Assembly: GCA_027484685.1 (NCBI GenBank)
Contig: JAIXSO010000014.1
Location: 1-64,000 of the forward strand
Origin: Bacteroidota bacterium
GTDB lineage: Bacteria > Bacteroidota > Bacteroidia > UKL13-3
Length of the DNA: 64,000 nucleotides
Direction: 5' to 3'
Part shown: positions 9,786-19,800 of the stretch, one piece after another
How the letters are laid out: every line of letters begins with the position of its first letter
Numbering within the stretch: position 1 is the first letter of the stretch
Notes under the pieces: model-generated
The model's input: only the letters and a program-made list of their open reading frames with translations
Told to the model about the DNA's origin: nothing
Databases searched by the model: none
Position numbers and translations under genes: made by a program

Positions 9786-9819
9786 AAAAAAGCCCAACTG
9801 AATTTCAATTGGGCTTTTT
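9786..9819 (-). terminator. Rho-independent terminator downstream of pruA
   Basis: 11-bp stem (9787-9797 with 9809-9819) built on GCCCAA/TTGGGC and flanked by A and T tracts, so it can work in both directions. On the minus strand it ends transcripts from pruA and separates it from the GRDP-like pair. Confidence 0.85.
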
Positions 9820-9851
9820 GTAAATATTAATTTGTTGATTGTAATTTATTA

Positions 9852-9871
9852 AGACGTTGCATGCAACGTCT
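9852..9871. repeat. Dispersed 20-nt palindrome AGACGTTGCATGCAACGTCT
   Basis: A perfect 20-nt palindrome followed by CTAC. A near-identical copy with one extra central base occurs at 25614-25634, also followed by CTAC and also just downstream of a minus-strand peptidase or dehydrogenase gene. It looks like a REP-type intergenic repeat. Confidence 0.7.
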
Positions 9872-9917
9872 CTACAAAATCGTTATCTATCAACTGACAA
9901 CCATCAACCAACAACTA

Positions 9918-11546
9918 CTACGCTTCTTTCATAAAGTCGTACTCATATCTTTCTGGCGATACAAATGTTTCTTTAATGGTACGTTGACTAACCCAACGCA
10001 TTAAATTAATCATAGCGCCTGCTTTATCGTTGGTTCCACTGGCACGCGCACCACCAAATGGCTGCTGACCAACTACTGCACCTGTTGGCTTGTCGTTAAT
10101 ATAAAAATTACCTGCTGAATTACGTAATTTCCAAGTAGCTAAATCAATGGCATATCTATCTTGGGCCAAAACAGCACCAGTTAGAGCATACTCGCTAGTT
10201 GAATCAACTAATTCTAAAGTTTCTTCAAATTTTTCGGCATCATACACATAAATAGTTAATACTGGGCCAAATAACTCCTCACACATGGTAGTGTATTTTG
10301 GGTTGCTAGTAACTATAACCGTTGGGTCAATAAACCAACCTTTGCTTTTATTGTATGTTCCACCAGCAATAATCTCGCAGCTTGCATCCTTTTTAGCTTC
10401 GTCAATGTATTTCGCCAATTTATCAAACGATTTTTCATCAATAACAGCGTTTACAAAATTTCTAAAGTCTTCAACAGGGCCTACGTTAAAACTGGCAATA
10501 TCTTTTACCATTTTTTCTTTTACCTCTGCCCACATATTACTAGGTATATAAGCACGACTAGCAGCTGAACATTTTTGGCCTTGGTACTCAAAAGCACCAC
10601 GAACCAAAGCAGTAACCACTGCATCTACATTGGCTGATTTATGCGCAACTATATAATCTTTACCACCAGTTTCACCAACTATTCTAGGGTAAGTTTTGTA
10701 TTTATGAATATTGTTTCCAATGGTTTTCCAAATATCTTGAAATACACCTGTACTTCCTGTAAAGTGAATACCAGCAAAATCAGGATGATTGAATACTACT
10801 TCGGCAGCAACAGGACCGCTTGGATAAATTAAATTGATTACGCCATCAGGCACACCAGCCAATTTAAATACTTCCATTAAAACATTAGCTGAATAAACTT
10901 GTGTATTACTTGGTTTCCAAACAATTACATTACCCATCATAGCTGCACTAGTTGGTAAATTACCAGCTATAGCCGTAAAGTTAAATGGCGTTAAAGCATA
11001 AATAAAACCTTCTAACGGACGATACTCGATTCTATTCCACATGCCTTTACCCGATTGCGGTTGCTCGCTGTAAATTTGACTCATAAAATTTACGTTAAAA
11101 CGCAAGAAATCAATGAATTCACAAGCTGAATCAATTTCGGCTTGGTATGCATTTTTACTTTGACCTAACATAGTAGCAGCATTTAATTTAGCACGGAAAG
11201 GGCCTGCTATTAAATCGGCTGCTTTTAAAAATATAGCTGCGCGTTGCTCCCAAGTTAAAGCTTCCCATTTGGGTTTAGCCGCTAAAGCTGCATTAATTGC
11301 GTCTGTAACATGGCTTGCATCACTTACATGAAACTGACCTAATAAATGTTGATGGTCGTGTGGTGGACGCATATCCATGGTTTTTCCGCTACGCACTTCT
11401 TTACCACCAATATACATTGGCACATCAATAACCTTTGAGCGTGCTTCGGTTAAAGCATCTTTTAAATCTTTACGTTCTTTGCTACCAGGAGCATAATTTA
11501 ATACAGGCTCGTTAACAGGGCTAGGTACTTTAAAAAATCCGTTCAT
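9918..11546 (-). CDS. pruA: L-glutamate gamma-semialdehyde (delta-1-pyrroline-5-carboxylate) dehydrogenase
   Basis: 542 residues, an NAD-dependent aldehyde dehydrogenase that oxidises glutamate semialdehyde to glutamate in proline catabolism. The catalytic glutamate lies in RIVGETGGKDY and the nucleophile cysteine in YQGQKCSAASRAYIP; the coenzyme-binding FTGSTGV is present. The length and the N-terminal extension (NEPVLNYAPGSKERKDL) are those of the stand-alone PruA type and not of the bifunctional PutA. No proline dehydrogenase gene is adjacent. The ATG at 11546 is well placed, with an AT-rich divergent promoter region of 177 bp before the next gene. Confidence 0.95.
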   Translation of the reverse strand: MNGFFKVPSPVNEPVLNYAPGSKERKDLKDALTEARSKVIDVPMYIGGKEVRSGKTMDMRPPHDHQHLLGQFHVSDASHVTDAINAALAAKPKWEALTWEQRAAIFLKAADLIAGPFRAKLNAATMLGQSKNAYQAEIDSACEFIDFLRFNVNFMSQIYSEQPQSGKGMWNRIEYRPLEGFIYALTPFNFTAIAGNLPTSAAMMGNVIVWKPSNTQVYSANVLMEVFKLAGVPDGVINLIYPSGPVAAEVVFNHPDFAGIHFTGSTGVFQDIWKTIGNNIHKYKTYPRIVGETGGKDYIVAHKSANVDAVVTALVRGAFEYQGQKCSAASRAYIPSNMWAEVKEKMVKDIASFNVGPVEDFRNFVNAVIDEKSFDKLAKYIDEAKKDASCEIIAGGTYNKSKGWFIDPTVIVTSNPKYTTMCEELFGPVLTIYVYDAEKFEETLELVDSTSEYALTGAVLAQDRYAIDLATWKLRNSAGNFYINDKPTGAVVGQQPFGGARASGTNDKAGAMINLMRWVSQRTIKETFVSPERYEYDFMKEA

Positions 11547-11701
11547 ATTTTATAATTGTTGTATTGTTTTTATTGCTAAATTGTTTTTATTATGTTGGAT
11601 AAAAACGTGTGCAAAAATAATTCTTATTTTCAATTATTAGTTATAGTAATGATTATTAAAAAAAATGATACAATTGAATTTCATTAATTAATTTTAAACT
11701 T

Positions 11702-11709
11702 TATATTTG
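11702..11709 (+). promoter_or_regulatory. Bacteroidota -7 promoter box TATATTTG
   Basis: An exact TAnnTTTG match ending 14 nt before the ATG at 11724. The same octamer sits at the same kind of distance before the genes at 23144 and 35470. No good -33 TTTG was found at the usual spacing. Confidence 0.5.
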
Positions 11710-11723
11710 ACTATAAAAACTTC

Positions 11724-12374
11724 ATGAAATACATTTATTTCTTACTATTTACATTGTTGTTAATAAATTTTACTTCTGCACAAAAAAGTAAAAATGAATA
11801 CCCATTTTACAAATTACGAAATGATAAAATACTTCATTTAAATGTAGGTACTGTTATTCGTGTTTATTTAAACAATGCAGAAGATAGCCTTAACAAAACG
11901 TTTACCTCACATAATTATGTGGGTTATCTAATGTCATTAAATGATACAACTCTCACCCTAAAGTGCTTTGAAGAACATATTTATTTTTATAGTCCAATTA
12001 GATCAAATTACGATGATTTACATTATAAATACCCTTCTCGCAAAGATGAAAAAAGATTTGATTCAATAATTGGAACTTTAGAAGATTCTATATTAGGTGT
12101 TACTAAAATTATTAACTGTTCAAGTATTAATCAAATTAGTTACCAACCACCAATAGCTAAAGTTTATCAATTAACAGCCATGTTGACAACGGAAACAATT
12201 TTATTCTCACCACTTTTCTGCATTAACTATTCTAATTGGACTTTTAACTCAGGCCTATTTGGGCAAATTGCTGGTTACACTGGAATTGTTGCTGTACCTT
12301 CTATTATTTTAACTTTAATTTACTTAGAACGAAATTTAGTTATCATACCTAGCAACAAAAGAATTGCTAATTAA
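11724..12374 (+). CDS. Secreted/membrane protein of unknown function
   Basis: 216 residues. A clear signal peptide (about 1-19, LLINFTSAQ) is followed by a beta-rich region (GTVIRVYLNN, NYVGYLMSLNDTTLTLKC) and, near the C-terminus, one or two hydrophobic stretches (FGQIAGYTGIVAVPSIILTLIYL). The architecture of signal peptide, short beta domain reporting a value and terminal hydrophobic helices resembles the proteins at 24241-24732 and 24919-25545, although identity is low. I do not recognise a family. Its end overlaps the end of the convergent gene by 8 bp. Confidence 0.7.
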   Translation: MKYIYFLLFTLLLINFTSAQKSKNEYPFYKLRNDKILHLNVGTVIRVYLNNAEDSLNKTFTSHNYVGYLMSLNDTTLTLKCFEEHIYFYSPIRSNYDDLHYKYPSRKDEKRFDSIIGTLEDSILGVTKIINCSSINQISYQPPIAKVYQLTAMLTTETILFSPLFCINYSNWTFNSGLFGQIAGYTGIVAVPSIILTLIYLERNLVIIPSNKRIAN

Positions 12375-12945
12375 ACTTTAAATCTAATCCCAAAAGTAAA
12401 TTTGGATAGACTAATTCTTTCACCAATTCAGGTGGTTCAGTGCCCCCTATAGTTGATTTAATGCCAACAGTTTTTACCCTTACTCCTAAACCAAAATATA
12501 AATCCATTTTACAATTATTATTGATAATAAACTCTGTACCTTTCTTTAAATTAAGACTAAAAACAAAATTGTTATAAGTTTCTCCAACATCCAATCTCAT
12601 ATTTTCATTTCTTTTTACCATTAAATTTACGCCCAAAAAGGTTCTGTTTTTATTTTCTTCGTTGTTTTCGTAAAACCTTACTTCAGACTTTAAAGCTAAA
12701 CCCCAATAATTATTTCTAGAAATAAAATAATCTCGAAACCTATCATCGGTAAAATAATATTGGCCTTCAATTAAAAATGAGTTGTTGTTACTAAACTCTT
12801 TCTCATAACCTAATCGTAAATGCCCTACTAAAGCTTCTATAGGATAAACTACAATATAGTTGTTTTTGATTTGTTTATTGGATTGAGCCCAAATAACTGA
12901 ACTTATGAATAAAGTAAATATTGTAAAAAACACTTTCATTTTCAT
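12367..12945 (-). CDS. Putative outer-membrane beta-barrel protein
   Basis: 192 residues from the ATG at 12945 (MKMKVFFTIFTLFISSVIWAQ), which gives a proper signal peptide; a longer frame to 13026 lacks one. The mature part alternates hydrophobic and polar residues with aromatic strand ends (IVVYPIEALVGHLRLGYEKE, SFLIEGQYYF) and ends in LLGLDLKFN, typical of small outer-membrane barrels in Bacteroidota, perhaps DUF3575-like. No enzymatic motif is visible. Confidence 0.7.
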   Translation of the reverse strand: MKMKVFFTIFTLFISSVIWAQSNKQIKNNYIVVYPIEALVGHLRLGYEKEFSNNNSFLIEGQYYFTDDRFRDYFISRNNYWGLALKSEVRFYENNEENKNRTFLGVNLMVKRNENMRLDVGETYNNFVFSLNLKKGTEFIINNNCKMDLYFGLGVRVKTVGIKSTIGGTEPPELVKELVYPNLLLGLDLKFN

Positions 12946-13029
12946 GTTATTATTGATTTTGCTGGTTAAGCAATTATAGCAAGTAATACCGAAAAATGAA
13001 CAATCAAAACTTACTTTTTCTTCCAATTA

Positions 13030-15570
13030 TTAGTTATGATAGTACTTATCAAAAAACTTATCAATGAGTTCACAGTTGGATAATTTTTCGTAATAATACA
13101 TTCCTAAATGTTTATTTTTCAAATGTTTTAAATAAGGGTTGGTATCGCTATGTTTAATTCTATTATTAGCTAGCCAAGCCATGTAAGTGCTCATGGCCGC
13201 TAAATCTTCGCTTTTGGCTTCTTGTAACGCCATTAAATAATACTTTAAAGCCAATTTAGGTTTAAAAAAGCTACTATGCTCATTTACAAATGTTTTACTA
13301 TAACTGCTGTACTCTTCATTTTCCTCTCCGGGATTGTAATCGTACCAATAATTATTTTGCATAATCCAAAACTTGCCATGCACGGTGATGCTCAAATAAA
13401 AGTTGGCTATTTGAAAATAGGCCAATGCTTTTTTATTCCCTATGCTATTGTTGGCAGTATTAATTAAACGAATCAATTCTTTTAAAACCGCATGTTTGTT
13501 ATATGTTTTATCAAATTTATTAAATGAAAAATGTGGACTAGCAGGTGCAACCCAAAAAGGATTGTCATTTTTAAAATTATCGTTAGGGAAAATATTCCAA
13601 TAGTTTTTATCAATATGACAAGTGGCGGCATAGGCTTTATAAACTTCGTTTCGCTGCATATGGTAAGTACATTTCATATCGTAAATGCGGTTTAAATCCC
13701 ACGGACTATGGCTTATTTTTTCATAATAGTTTTCGTCATAATAAAAAGTATTGGTAGTATCGTATTGTTCGGTATGGAAAATGCCATCAGCACAAAGTAG
13801 TTTTTCAAAAGGAGTTTTTTGCTTTTTATTTATAACTGTTATAATGCTATCATAATCGGCTTCATTGGCTTTATCCAACATTAAGTGGTAAGCATTTTTG
13901 GCGTAATAAGGCTCTTGGTAATCAAACACATTACTACTGTGGCCTAACAACATTATTCCTTTATAAGTTTCGCCTTTTTCTAAATATAATTTTCCTACAA
14001 AAAACAGCAATTGTGATTTGGTGTATTCTGGAAAAAAGTAATCTGATTTATGTGCTTTTAGGGTGTTTAAAATATTTAAAACTCCAAACTCTGCATTTTC
14101 ACTTAATTTATCAGCAGTGCTTATGGTTAACAATAATTTATTGATAGCTAACTGCAAACTTACTTTTTTGTCTTTTTCGTTTATCAAAGCATTTTGCATA
14201 TAATAATAATTGGCCTGCCCATAATCTTTATTGATATAGCTTAAATAACCTGCCGCCAATTGGTAAAACGATTGATAAATACTTGGTGAAGCACTTAATG
14301 TTTTAAGCATACTTAAACATCTTTTTAAATGCAGTTTTTTCTTTAAAGTTCTATTTAAAATTTTCTTTTCATCTGCCGCATCAGTTTTGTTTACATAGTA
14401 ATAATAATCAAAATCTTCTTCAGGTTCATAAGTCATATTAGCCAACTCGCCTCCTATGCCTGTATATTCATCGCCTAATAATCCATCTTCAATTTTGTTT
14501 ATTTCGCGAGTTATTACGAAAGGAATCAATTCATGATTTGGTGCTACTTTTACTATTTGCTCCACCTCGGCTATGCAATTGTATGGATTTTGAGAAACGC
14601 CCATAATTAAAATAGTGCCTTTTTCTTCATTATTTTTAGCCAATTGCAATGTTTGAGGTAATAGTTTTTTGGTAAATAATTCTTGTGTTCTATACCTTTT
14701 TTCAGGACAATTTTTATATACTAAACTTAATAGATAATTACGTTCTGCAGCAGGTTTGGTAAGGGCTAAAAAGTACCTACCATAATTTTTTAAAAAATAA
14801 TTATCGGGTAAATCAGCTAAGTACTTATCATAAGTTTGCTCTAATAAATTGTATTGAAAACTATAATAATACATTCGGCAAAGCACAAAAGCATATCTGC
14901 TTATTAAAAACGGATTTTTAGTTTTAGCTAAGTTCTCTAAAATTTGAATTTCCAAATTGGTTTTACTTGGATTATCATTCATTACATATTCCTTGTTATT
15001 TAAATAATCGTTGCTGTAAGCGTCTATCCAAACCAATTTACCTGTTTTGCTTATTGCAGGGCAATCATAACAAGACCATTCATTATTATCGTAAGCAAAT
15101 AATTCAAGCTCTTTTACTATTTCAAAATAGGCCAACTCTTCTTTGTATTCAGGCTTTTGAAGCAATTTAAAAAATGGATCATTGGCTTTTAATAAATCGT
15201 ATTCTGTATAAAAATCCTTTACATCTTTTTCAAACATTAATTGATACACTTGGTCAAACGAAACTTTATTGTTAAAGTGCTTTACCCAATCATTTGCAAT
15301 AACCTCATAATCAGATATATAGTATTTATTATCCATATCTATCTGATTTATATGCGAATACCCATTATAAATATCCGGCTGAAAGTAATAGCTGTTTGAA
15401 TAAAAAAATGGAAACATTTCTAGTGGCGTTTTAGTAGCAGGTTGAAACAAACAAACCCGCGATAAATCGCCCGTTAACACATACACACCGCAGCTATCGG
15501 TTCCTTTATAAAACAAACAAAATAGCGCTATAAAAAAACTACCAAGAATAGGCTTTTTCAATGCTTTCAT
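13030..15570 (-). CDS. Large secreted protein of unknown function, TPR-like helical repeats
   Basis: 846 residues. An N-terminal hydrophobic segment (about 8-22) probably acts as a signal peptide or anchor, followed by SCGVYVLTGDLSRVCLFQPA. Much of the middle is helical with repeated pairs resembling tetratricopeptide repeats (for example SIYQSFYQLAAGYLSYINKD). It begins 32 bp inside the 3' end of the upstream gene, so the two are translated from one message and probably act together. Homologous pairs are, to my knowledge, uncharacterised. I do not assign a function. Confidence 0.75.
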   Translation of the reverse strand: MKALKKPILGSFFIALFCLFYKGTDSCGVYVLTGDLSRVCLFQPATKTPLEMFPFFYSNSYYFQPDIYNGYSHINQIDMDNKYYISDYEVIANDWVKHFNNKVSFDQVYQLMFEKDVKDFYTEYDLLKANDPFFKLLQKPEYKEELAYFEIVKELELFAYDNNEWSCYDCPAISKTGKLVWIDAYSNDYLNNKEYVMNDNPSKTNLEIQILENLAKTKNPFLISRYAFVLCRMYYYSFQYNLLEQTYDKYLADLPDNYFLKNYGRYFLALTKPAAERNYLLSLVYKNCPEKRYRTQELFTKKLLPQTLQLAKNNEEKGTILIMGVSQNPYNCIAEVEQIVKVAPNHELIPFVITREINKIEDGLLGDEYTGIGGELANMTYEPEEDFDYYYYVNKTDAADEKKILNRTLKKKLHLKRCLSMLKTLSASPSIYQSFYQLAAGYLSYINKDYGQANYYYMQNALINEKDKKVSLQLAINKLLLTISTADKLSENAEFGVLNILNTLKAHKSDYFFPEYTKSQLLFFVGKLYLEKGETYKGIMLLGHSSNVFDYQEPYYAKNAYHLMLDKANEADYDSIITVINKKQKTPFEKLLCADGIFHTEQYDTTNTFYYDENYYEKISHSPWDLNRIYDMKCTYHMQRNEVYKAYAATCHIDKNYWNIFPNDNFKNDNPFWVAPASPHFSFNKFDKTYNKHAVLKELIRLINTANNSIGNKKALAYFQIANFYLSITVHGKFWIMQNNYWYDYNPGEENEEYSSYSKTFVNEHSSFFKPKLALKYYLMALQEAKSEDLAAMSTYMAWLANNRIKHSDTNPYLKHLKNKHLGMYYYEKLSNCELIDKFFDKYYHN

Positions 15571-16654
15571 ATCTAATATTATTAATGTCGAATGCGTTTA
15601 AATCAAATAAAGAAACTTCGAGAGAATCATTTACTGGCAAGCGTCTCATGGCAAAATTTGCCAAGTCTAATTCCATATCTCTGCATTGTTCTATTTTAAG
15701 CAAATCGCCCGCTTCAAAGGGAATTTCGTTGTAAATGGTATCGCAAGTAACCAAGTATTCGTATGGGCGGATTTCGCGTAAAAACGATAAAAATTTAGCC
15801 TTACTGGTATTCATATCGTTAACCACAGCTTTATACTTGTAATTGTTAAATAAAATGCCCCAACTAAACATGGGCAAAGCCACAGAAAGCTGCAACGGAT
15901 AAGGATGATTGATAGGTAAATATTTAATGGCTTCTGGCAAATTAAATATGGAGTTTTTTGAATTATATTGAGTAGCGTTACTTAAATTATAAAGCATTAG
16001 CATGCCTTTATCCACTGGTGGTACGCCTGCTTTTTTAAAGTATTTGTATTGATATAACCTAATAGTAGCCGATACTTTTTTAGTAGGCAAATAGGTTTTC
16101 ATTTTTTTAATTAAAGCAAAATATTTGTCTTTGGTAGTTTCCGACCAATCACAATCCACTTGGTACTCGTTAATGGTTTGGCCTGTGTATTTTTCTAACC
16201 TAAACAAATGCCTTAAAATTTGCTCAGCAATATAACTTTGGTTGCTGCTGTCTAAATGCGCAATGGTTCTGTTGGTAATAAAAACCACTGGAATAAATGC
16301 AATGTTTTCTTTAGGCCTTTCGTAATATGCTAAATTGCTATCAATGGGCAGTTTATATGGTTTTAAATATTCTAAACCATCACTATATTCAGAGAGATTG
16401 GTTTTGGTAATTGGCACAATGCCTCTTTTTAAAACCCAATCAACATCCAGCATTTTTACATAAACCTTTTTTATTTTATGATTGCTTATAAATTGTTTAT
16501 AAACGCTGTCTTTATCAGTTTCGAAAACTGCGCTATTTTTCCAATAATAAACAGCACGATTGATAATAACCTTTTTGCCTTTTAACTGCGAAATACTAAA
16601 AATAACTAATAGGAACGAAAAAAGCGCGGTGCTTTTTAAAATATTGGGGCTCAT
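15539..16654 (-). CDS. Secreted TIM-barrel-like protein, possibly DUF3142-related
   Basis: 371 residues with an N-terminal signal (about 1-26). The segment YQVDCDWSETTKDKYFALIKK (around residue 170), followed by a strand with VSATIRLYQY, resembles the QLDYDA-type strand of DUF3142 and glycoside-hydrolase-like barrels, as do the regular strands IPVVFITNRT and MLMLYNLSN. The assignment is tentative. It overlaps the 846-residue partner by 32 bp, forming a two-gene operon that runs away from the accessory island. Confidence 0.6.
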   Translation of the reverse strand: MSPNILKSTALFSFLLVIFSISQLKGKKVIINRAVYYWKNSAVFETDKDSVYKQFISNHKIKKVYVKMLDVDWVLKRGIVPITKTNLSEYSDGLEYLKPYKLPIDSNLAYYERPKENIAFIPVVFITNRTIAHLDSSNQSYIAEQILRHLFRLEKYTGQTINEYQVDCDWSETTKDKYFALIKKMKTYLPTKKVSATIRLYQYKYFKKAGVPPVDKGMLMLYNLSNATQYNSKNSIFNLPEAIKYLPINHPYPLQLSVALPMFSWGILFNNYKYKAVVNDMNTSKAKFLSFLREIRPYEYLVTCDTIYNEIPFEAGDLLKIEQCRDMELDLANFAMRRLPVNDSLEVSLFDLNAFDINNIRYESIEKAYSW

Positions 16655-16786
16655 GAAATGGGGATATGAAAGTACAACGAATGTAAATAAATTTTATTGC
16701 GCTTTTCAAAATGTTTTTTTAGAATTTTAAGATGAAATAATTTTATTTTGAAAAAAAGAAAGGGGTTATGGAATTTAAAAATTAAA

Positions 16787-16820
16787 TTTGATAACATCAA
16801 TTTGCAATATCATATTTTTG
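16787..16820 (+). promoter_or_regulatory. Promoter of the Detocs-like operon (TTTG-N22-TATTTTTG)
   Basis: TTTG at 16787-16790 and TATTTTTG at 16813-16820 are separated by 22 nt, within the spacing accepted for the Bacteroidota primary sigma factor. Transcription would begin about 7 nt later, giving a leader of roughly 20 nt before the ATG at 16847. This also argues against the upstream TTG start at 16748. Confidence 0.55.
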
Positions 16821-16846
16821 ATTTTTGCATTTTTTACAAGAAAATA

Positions 16847-19800
16847 ATGAAGTTAAGGCAAATTTTAAACAACTCAAAAATTGGTATTTTAGATAAAGTA
16901 AATTATGTAAAGACTGAAATGGAGTCTGCTAGTTTTTTCAAAACTTTTAACAATAATGGAATTCTAAAACAAATTTTAAACAAAAATTTATTTCCAGAAA
17001 AAATTGAAAAAATTAGAACAAATGAATCTTATAATTTTACAAACAACTTCGAAACAGAATTTCAATGGATTGCCACTAAAGTATTATTTAATATTGAAAA
17101 AATAAACAATTACGTTATTCTGAAAGAAGAGTATGAAATATCTCTTTTAAAAAATGACTATGATTTAGCAAGAAAAATAATTGAAAAAATAATTTCTAAT
17201 TATGGATATAGTTTATGGGCAATTGAGTCAGAATTGCAAATTGAAGAAGAAGAAAATGGTTCAAGTTCTAATTGGCAAAAACTATCAAACTATTTGAAAA
17301 TAATAGAAAATCCCTTTTACGAGTTTTGTATTAATTCAAGTAGTAAAAAAATAGAAAATTCGATTTCATTCGAAAGCTATGTAAATCAAATTCAAAATGA
17401 TGTTGATACAATAAATGCTAACAATTTAGTTAAAGATTTTTTTGTATTTAATAATTTTAAATTAGCTAACTATAACTATGATTTTGCAGATTTAAAAAGT
17501 GTAATATATATAAGTAATTTATTTAGCTTAATAGATCAATATAATACGATTCTGGATGTAATAATCTTTAACCTTAACGATAAAGAAACCCAATATTCTA
17601 ATCTATTCAAGTCATTTGTTTCAAAACTTATTGAGGCAGGAAGCGTTGATTCTAGAGTTATTAATATTAATAATTATTTGACTAAAGAAAATTTTATTGA
17701 AAATAGAAATTGGAAAACAATTAATAATATACTGGAAAACTACTATGAAGGAAACTTTTTAAACGCTCTTCAATTAAGTAAAAATTTCATTTCAAGTTAT
17801 CCACTAGAATTTGAAATTTATGAGATTTATATAAAAACACTAATTAACTTAAATAGAAATTTTGAATTAACTAATATAAAGACCATTGATACAATCCTTT
17901 TCGAATTATTTCATTTTCTTCAATTCAAAAAAGAAAATGAAAAACATGGAAGAAAATTAATTAAATACGCACTGAAATATTCAAACTTGAACCTAGGTTA
18001 CCAAATAATGGACTTTCTAACAAGTGTAGATAATGTAAAGACTGATTCTATCAGATTTTCAATTTATTCCAATACATATAAATTAGCAACGCAAAAAACA
18101 GAAAAATATTTTTCAAGTGAACTAGAACAATACTTCGATAAATATAACTATTACAGGTACAAAAAAGTATTATATAACGTTAAAAATATAGACTTTAAAA
18201 ATTTCAGAACAAATAATAATTTATTACAATTAAATGCAGAAGTAACAAATCATTATAATAATGAAAATTACGAAAAAGTTATTGATATAATAAAAAATCA
18301 ATATTCTAATTGTGTTACAATAAATTATTATAAAGAGAGATTTATCTTTTTTTTATTCAATGCAAATTTAAAAGAAAATAAAATAGAGGATGCTCTAAAT
18401 CTATTTGGAGATATCTTTTTCGATGAATCAACTTTTTATATAAAAATAAATTTCAAAGATTTATACGATCAAACTTTTAAAGATGATAATAAATTTAAAT
18501 ATATTAAAAATATAAATTCATTAATAATCGCCTCATTATATCAATCAGAATACAATCTTTATGAAATCTTAGATGAATTTCTTTTTGCACAAGACATTGA
18601 TATAAATGAAATTATCCAGATTGAAAATTTAAAACATGAAATTTGTATTTATTTACTGGCTAAAATTTGTACTATAGACACCATCAAATATTACTTTGGG
18701 CGTATTAATGATGCTGAAGAATTTAGATTGAAAATTTTAAATTATTTGACAAGTATTGATGACTTAAATAGGAAGTTTTATACTGATGAAATTGACGAAA
18801 TTAATAAAAAAATTTCCGTAAGAAATGTAATTAAACAAGTTAATAATGGAAGACTATTTGTCGATATAGATAAACTTAAAGAACAACTAATTGAAAAGTA
18901 TAATGATGACTTCAATCGCCTTTTAAGAATAGTTGGAGAAAAGAAAAATAATAAATTAGTAGGATTTAATGCGTCAAAACCAAGAAATTGGGAAGCGTTA
19001 TTGAAGGAACAAATTCAAGATAATTCTAACAATTATAACGAAGCTGATTATATTGCTTTTAAAAATATTTATTACGAGGTACGAGAACAATTTTTATTTA
19101 GTAAAGAATACGGATTAGATAGTAGTTTAAGTACTAGAATTCGACATGGTGCTTTAGAGAATCAGATTAGAAGTGTTTTTGAAAATTTAAACTTAGTTAC
19201 AACAAAATTAAATGGTGAATATACAGATTCCGATTATTGGAATACTCAAAATTTAAATTACTTTGATTTAAAAATAATTCAAGAACAACTTAAAATATTC
19301 AGTAATTCTATTGACAATCTTACTAGTGGCTTAAAAAATAATTCCATTCAAATTTCTCATGAAAATATAAATAACATTTATGCTGTTTTTAACTATAGTT
19401 CTAATGATGAATTACTTTATAATTTCTACTTAGAATATCTAGAAAAATTTCAATCAACTGAAGATACAATAGACCTATTGTTAAATCAATTTGAAACTAC
19501 AACAAACTTTGTAATTTGCCAACAAATAGATGATTTTCTTAAGAATATCGTTTTTAAAGAATTTGAGCAGATTGTACAGCAATTCATATTTAATTTACCC
19601 AAAAATCTACCTAAAGATATTTATTTGCTAGAAAATTTAAACCAATCGCTTACAAATCTCAGGTTTTGTTTAGAAGAAATTAGTGAATGGTTTTGGTTAG
19701 AAACATCTTCTTCATCTCAGTTAATTTTGTTGGAAGATGTTATTAATGCAAGCATTGAAATAACACAAAGACTTTACAACAATGTAAACATAAACTTTCA

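Noticed and set aside
9755-9808. N-terminal extension of the GRDP-like gene
   Set aside because: It begins inside a terminator hairpin of the upstream gene and adds no conserved residues.
12367-12374. A frameshift at the junction of two convergent genes
   Set aside because: The two stops simply overlap by 8 bp; both proteins end normally.
16748-16846. N-terminal extension of the kinase from a TTG codon
   Set aside because: The stretch contains the predicted promoter and has a composition unlike the protein start. The ATG at 16847 fits better.
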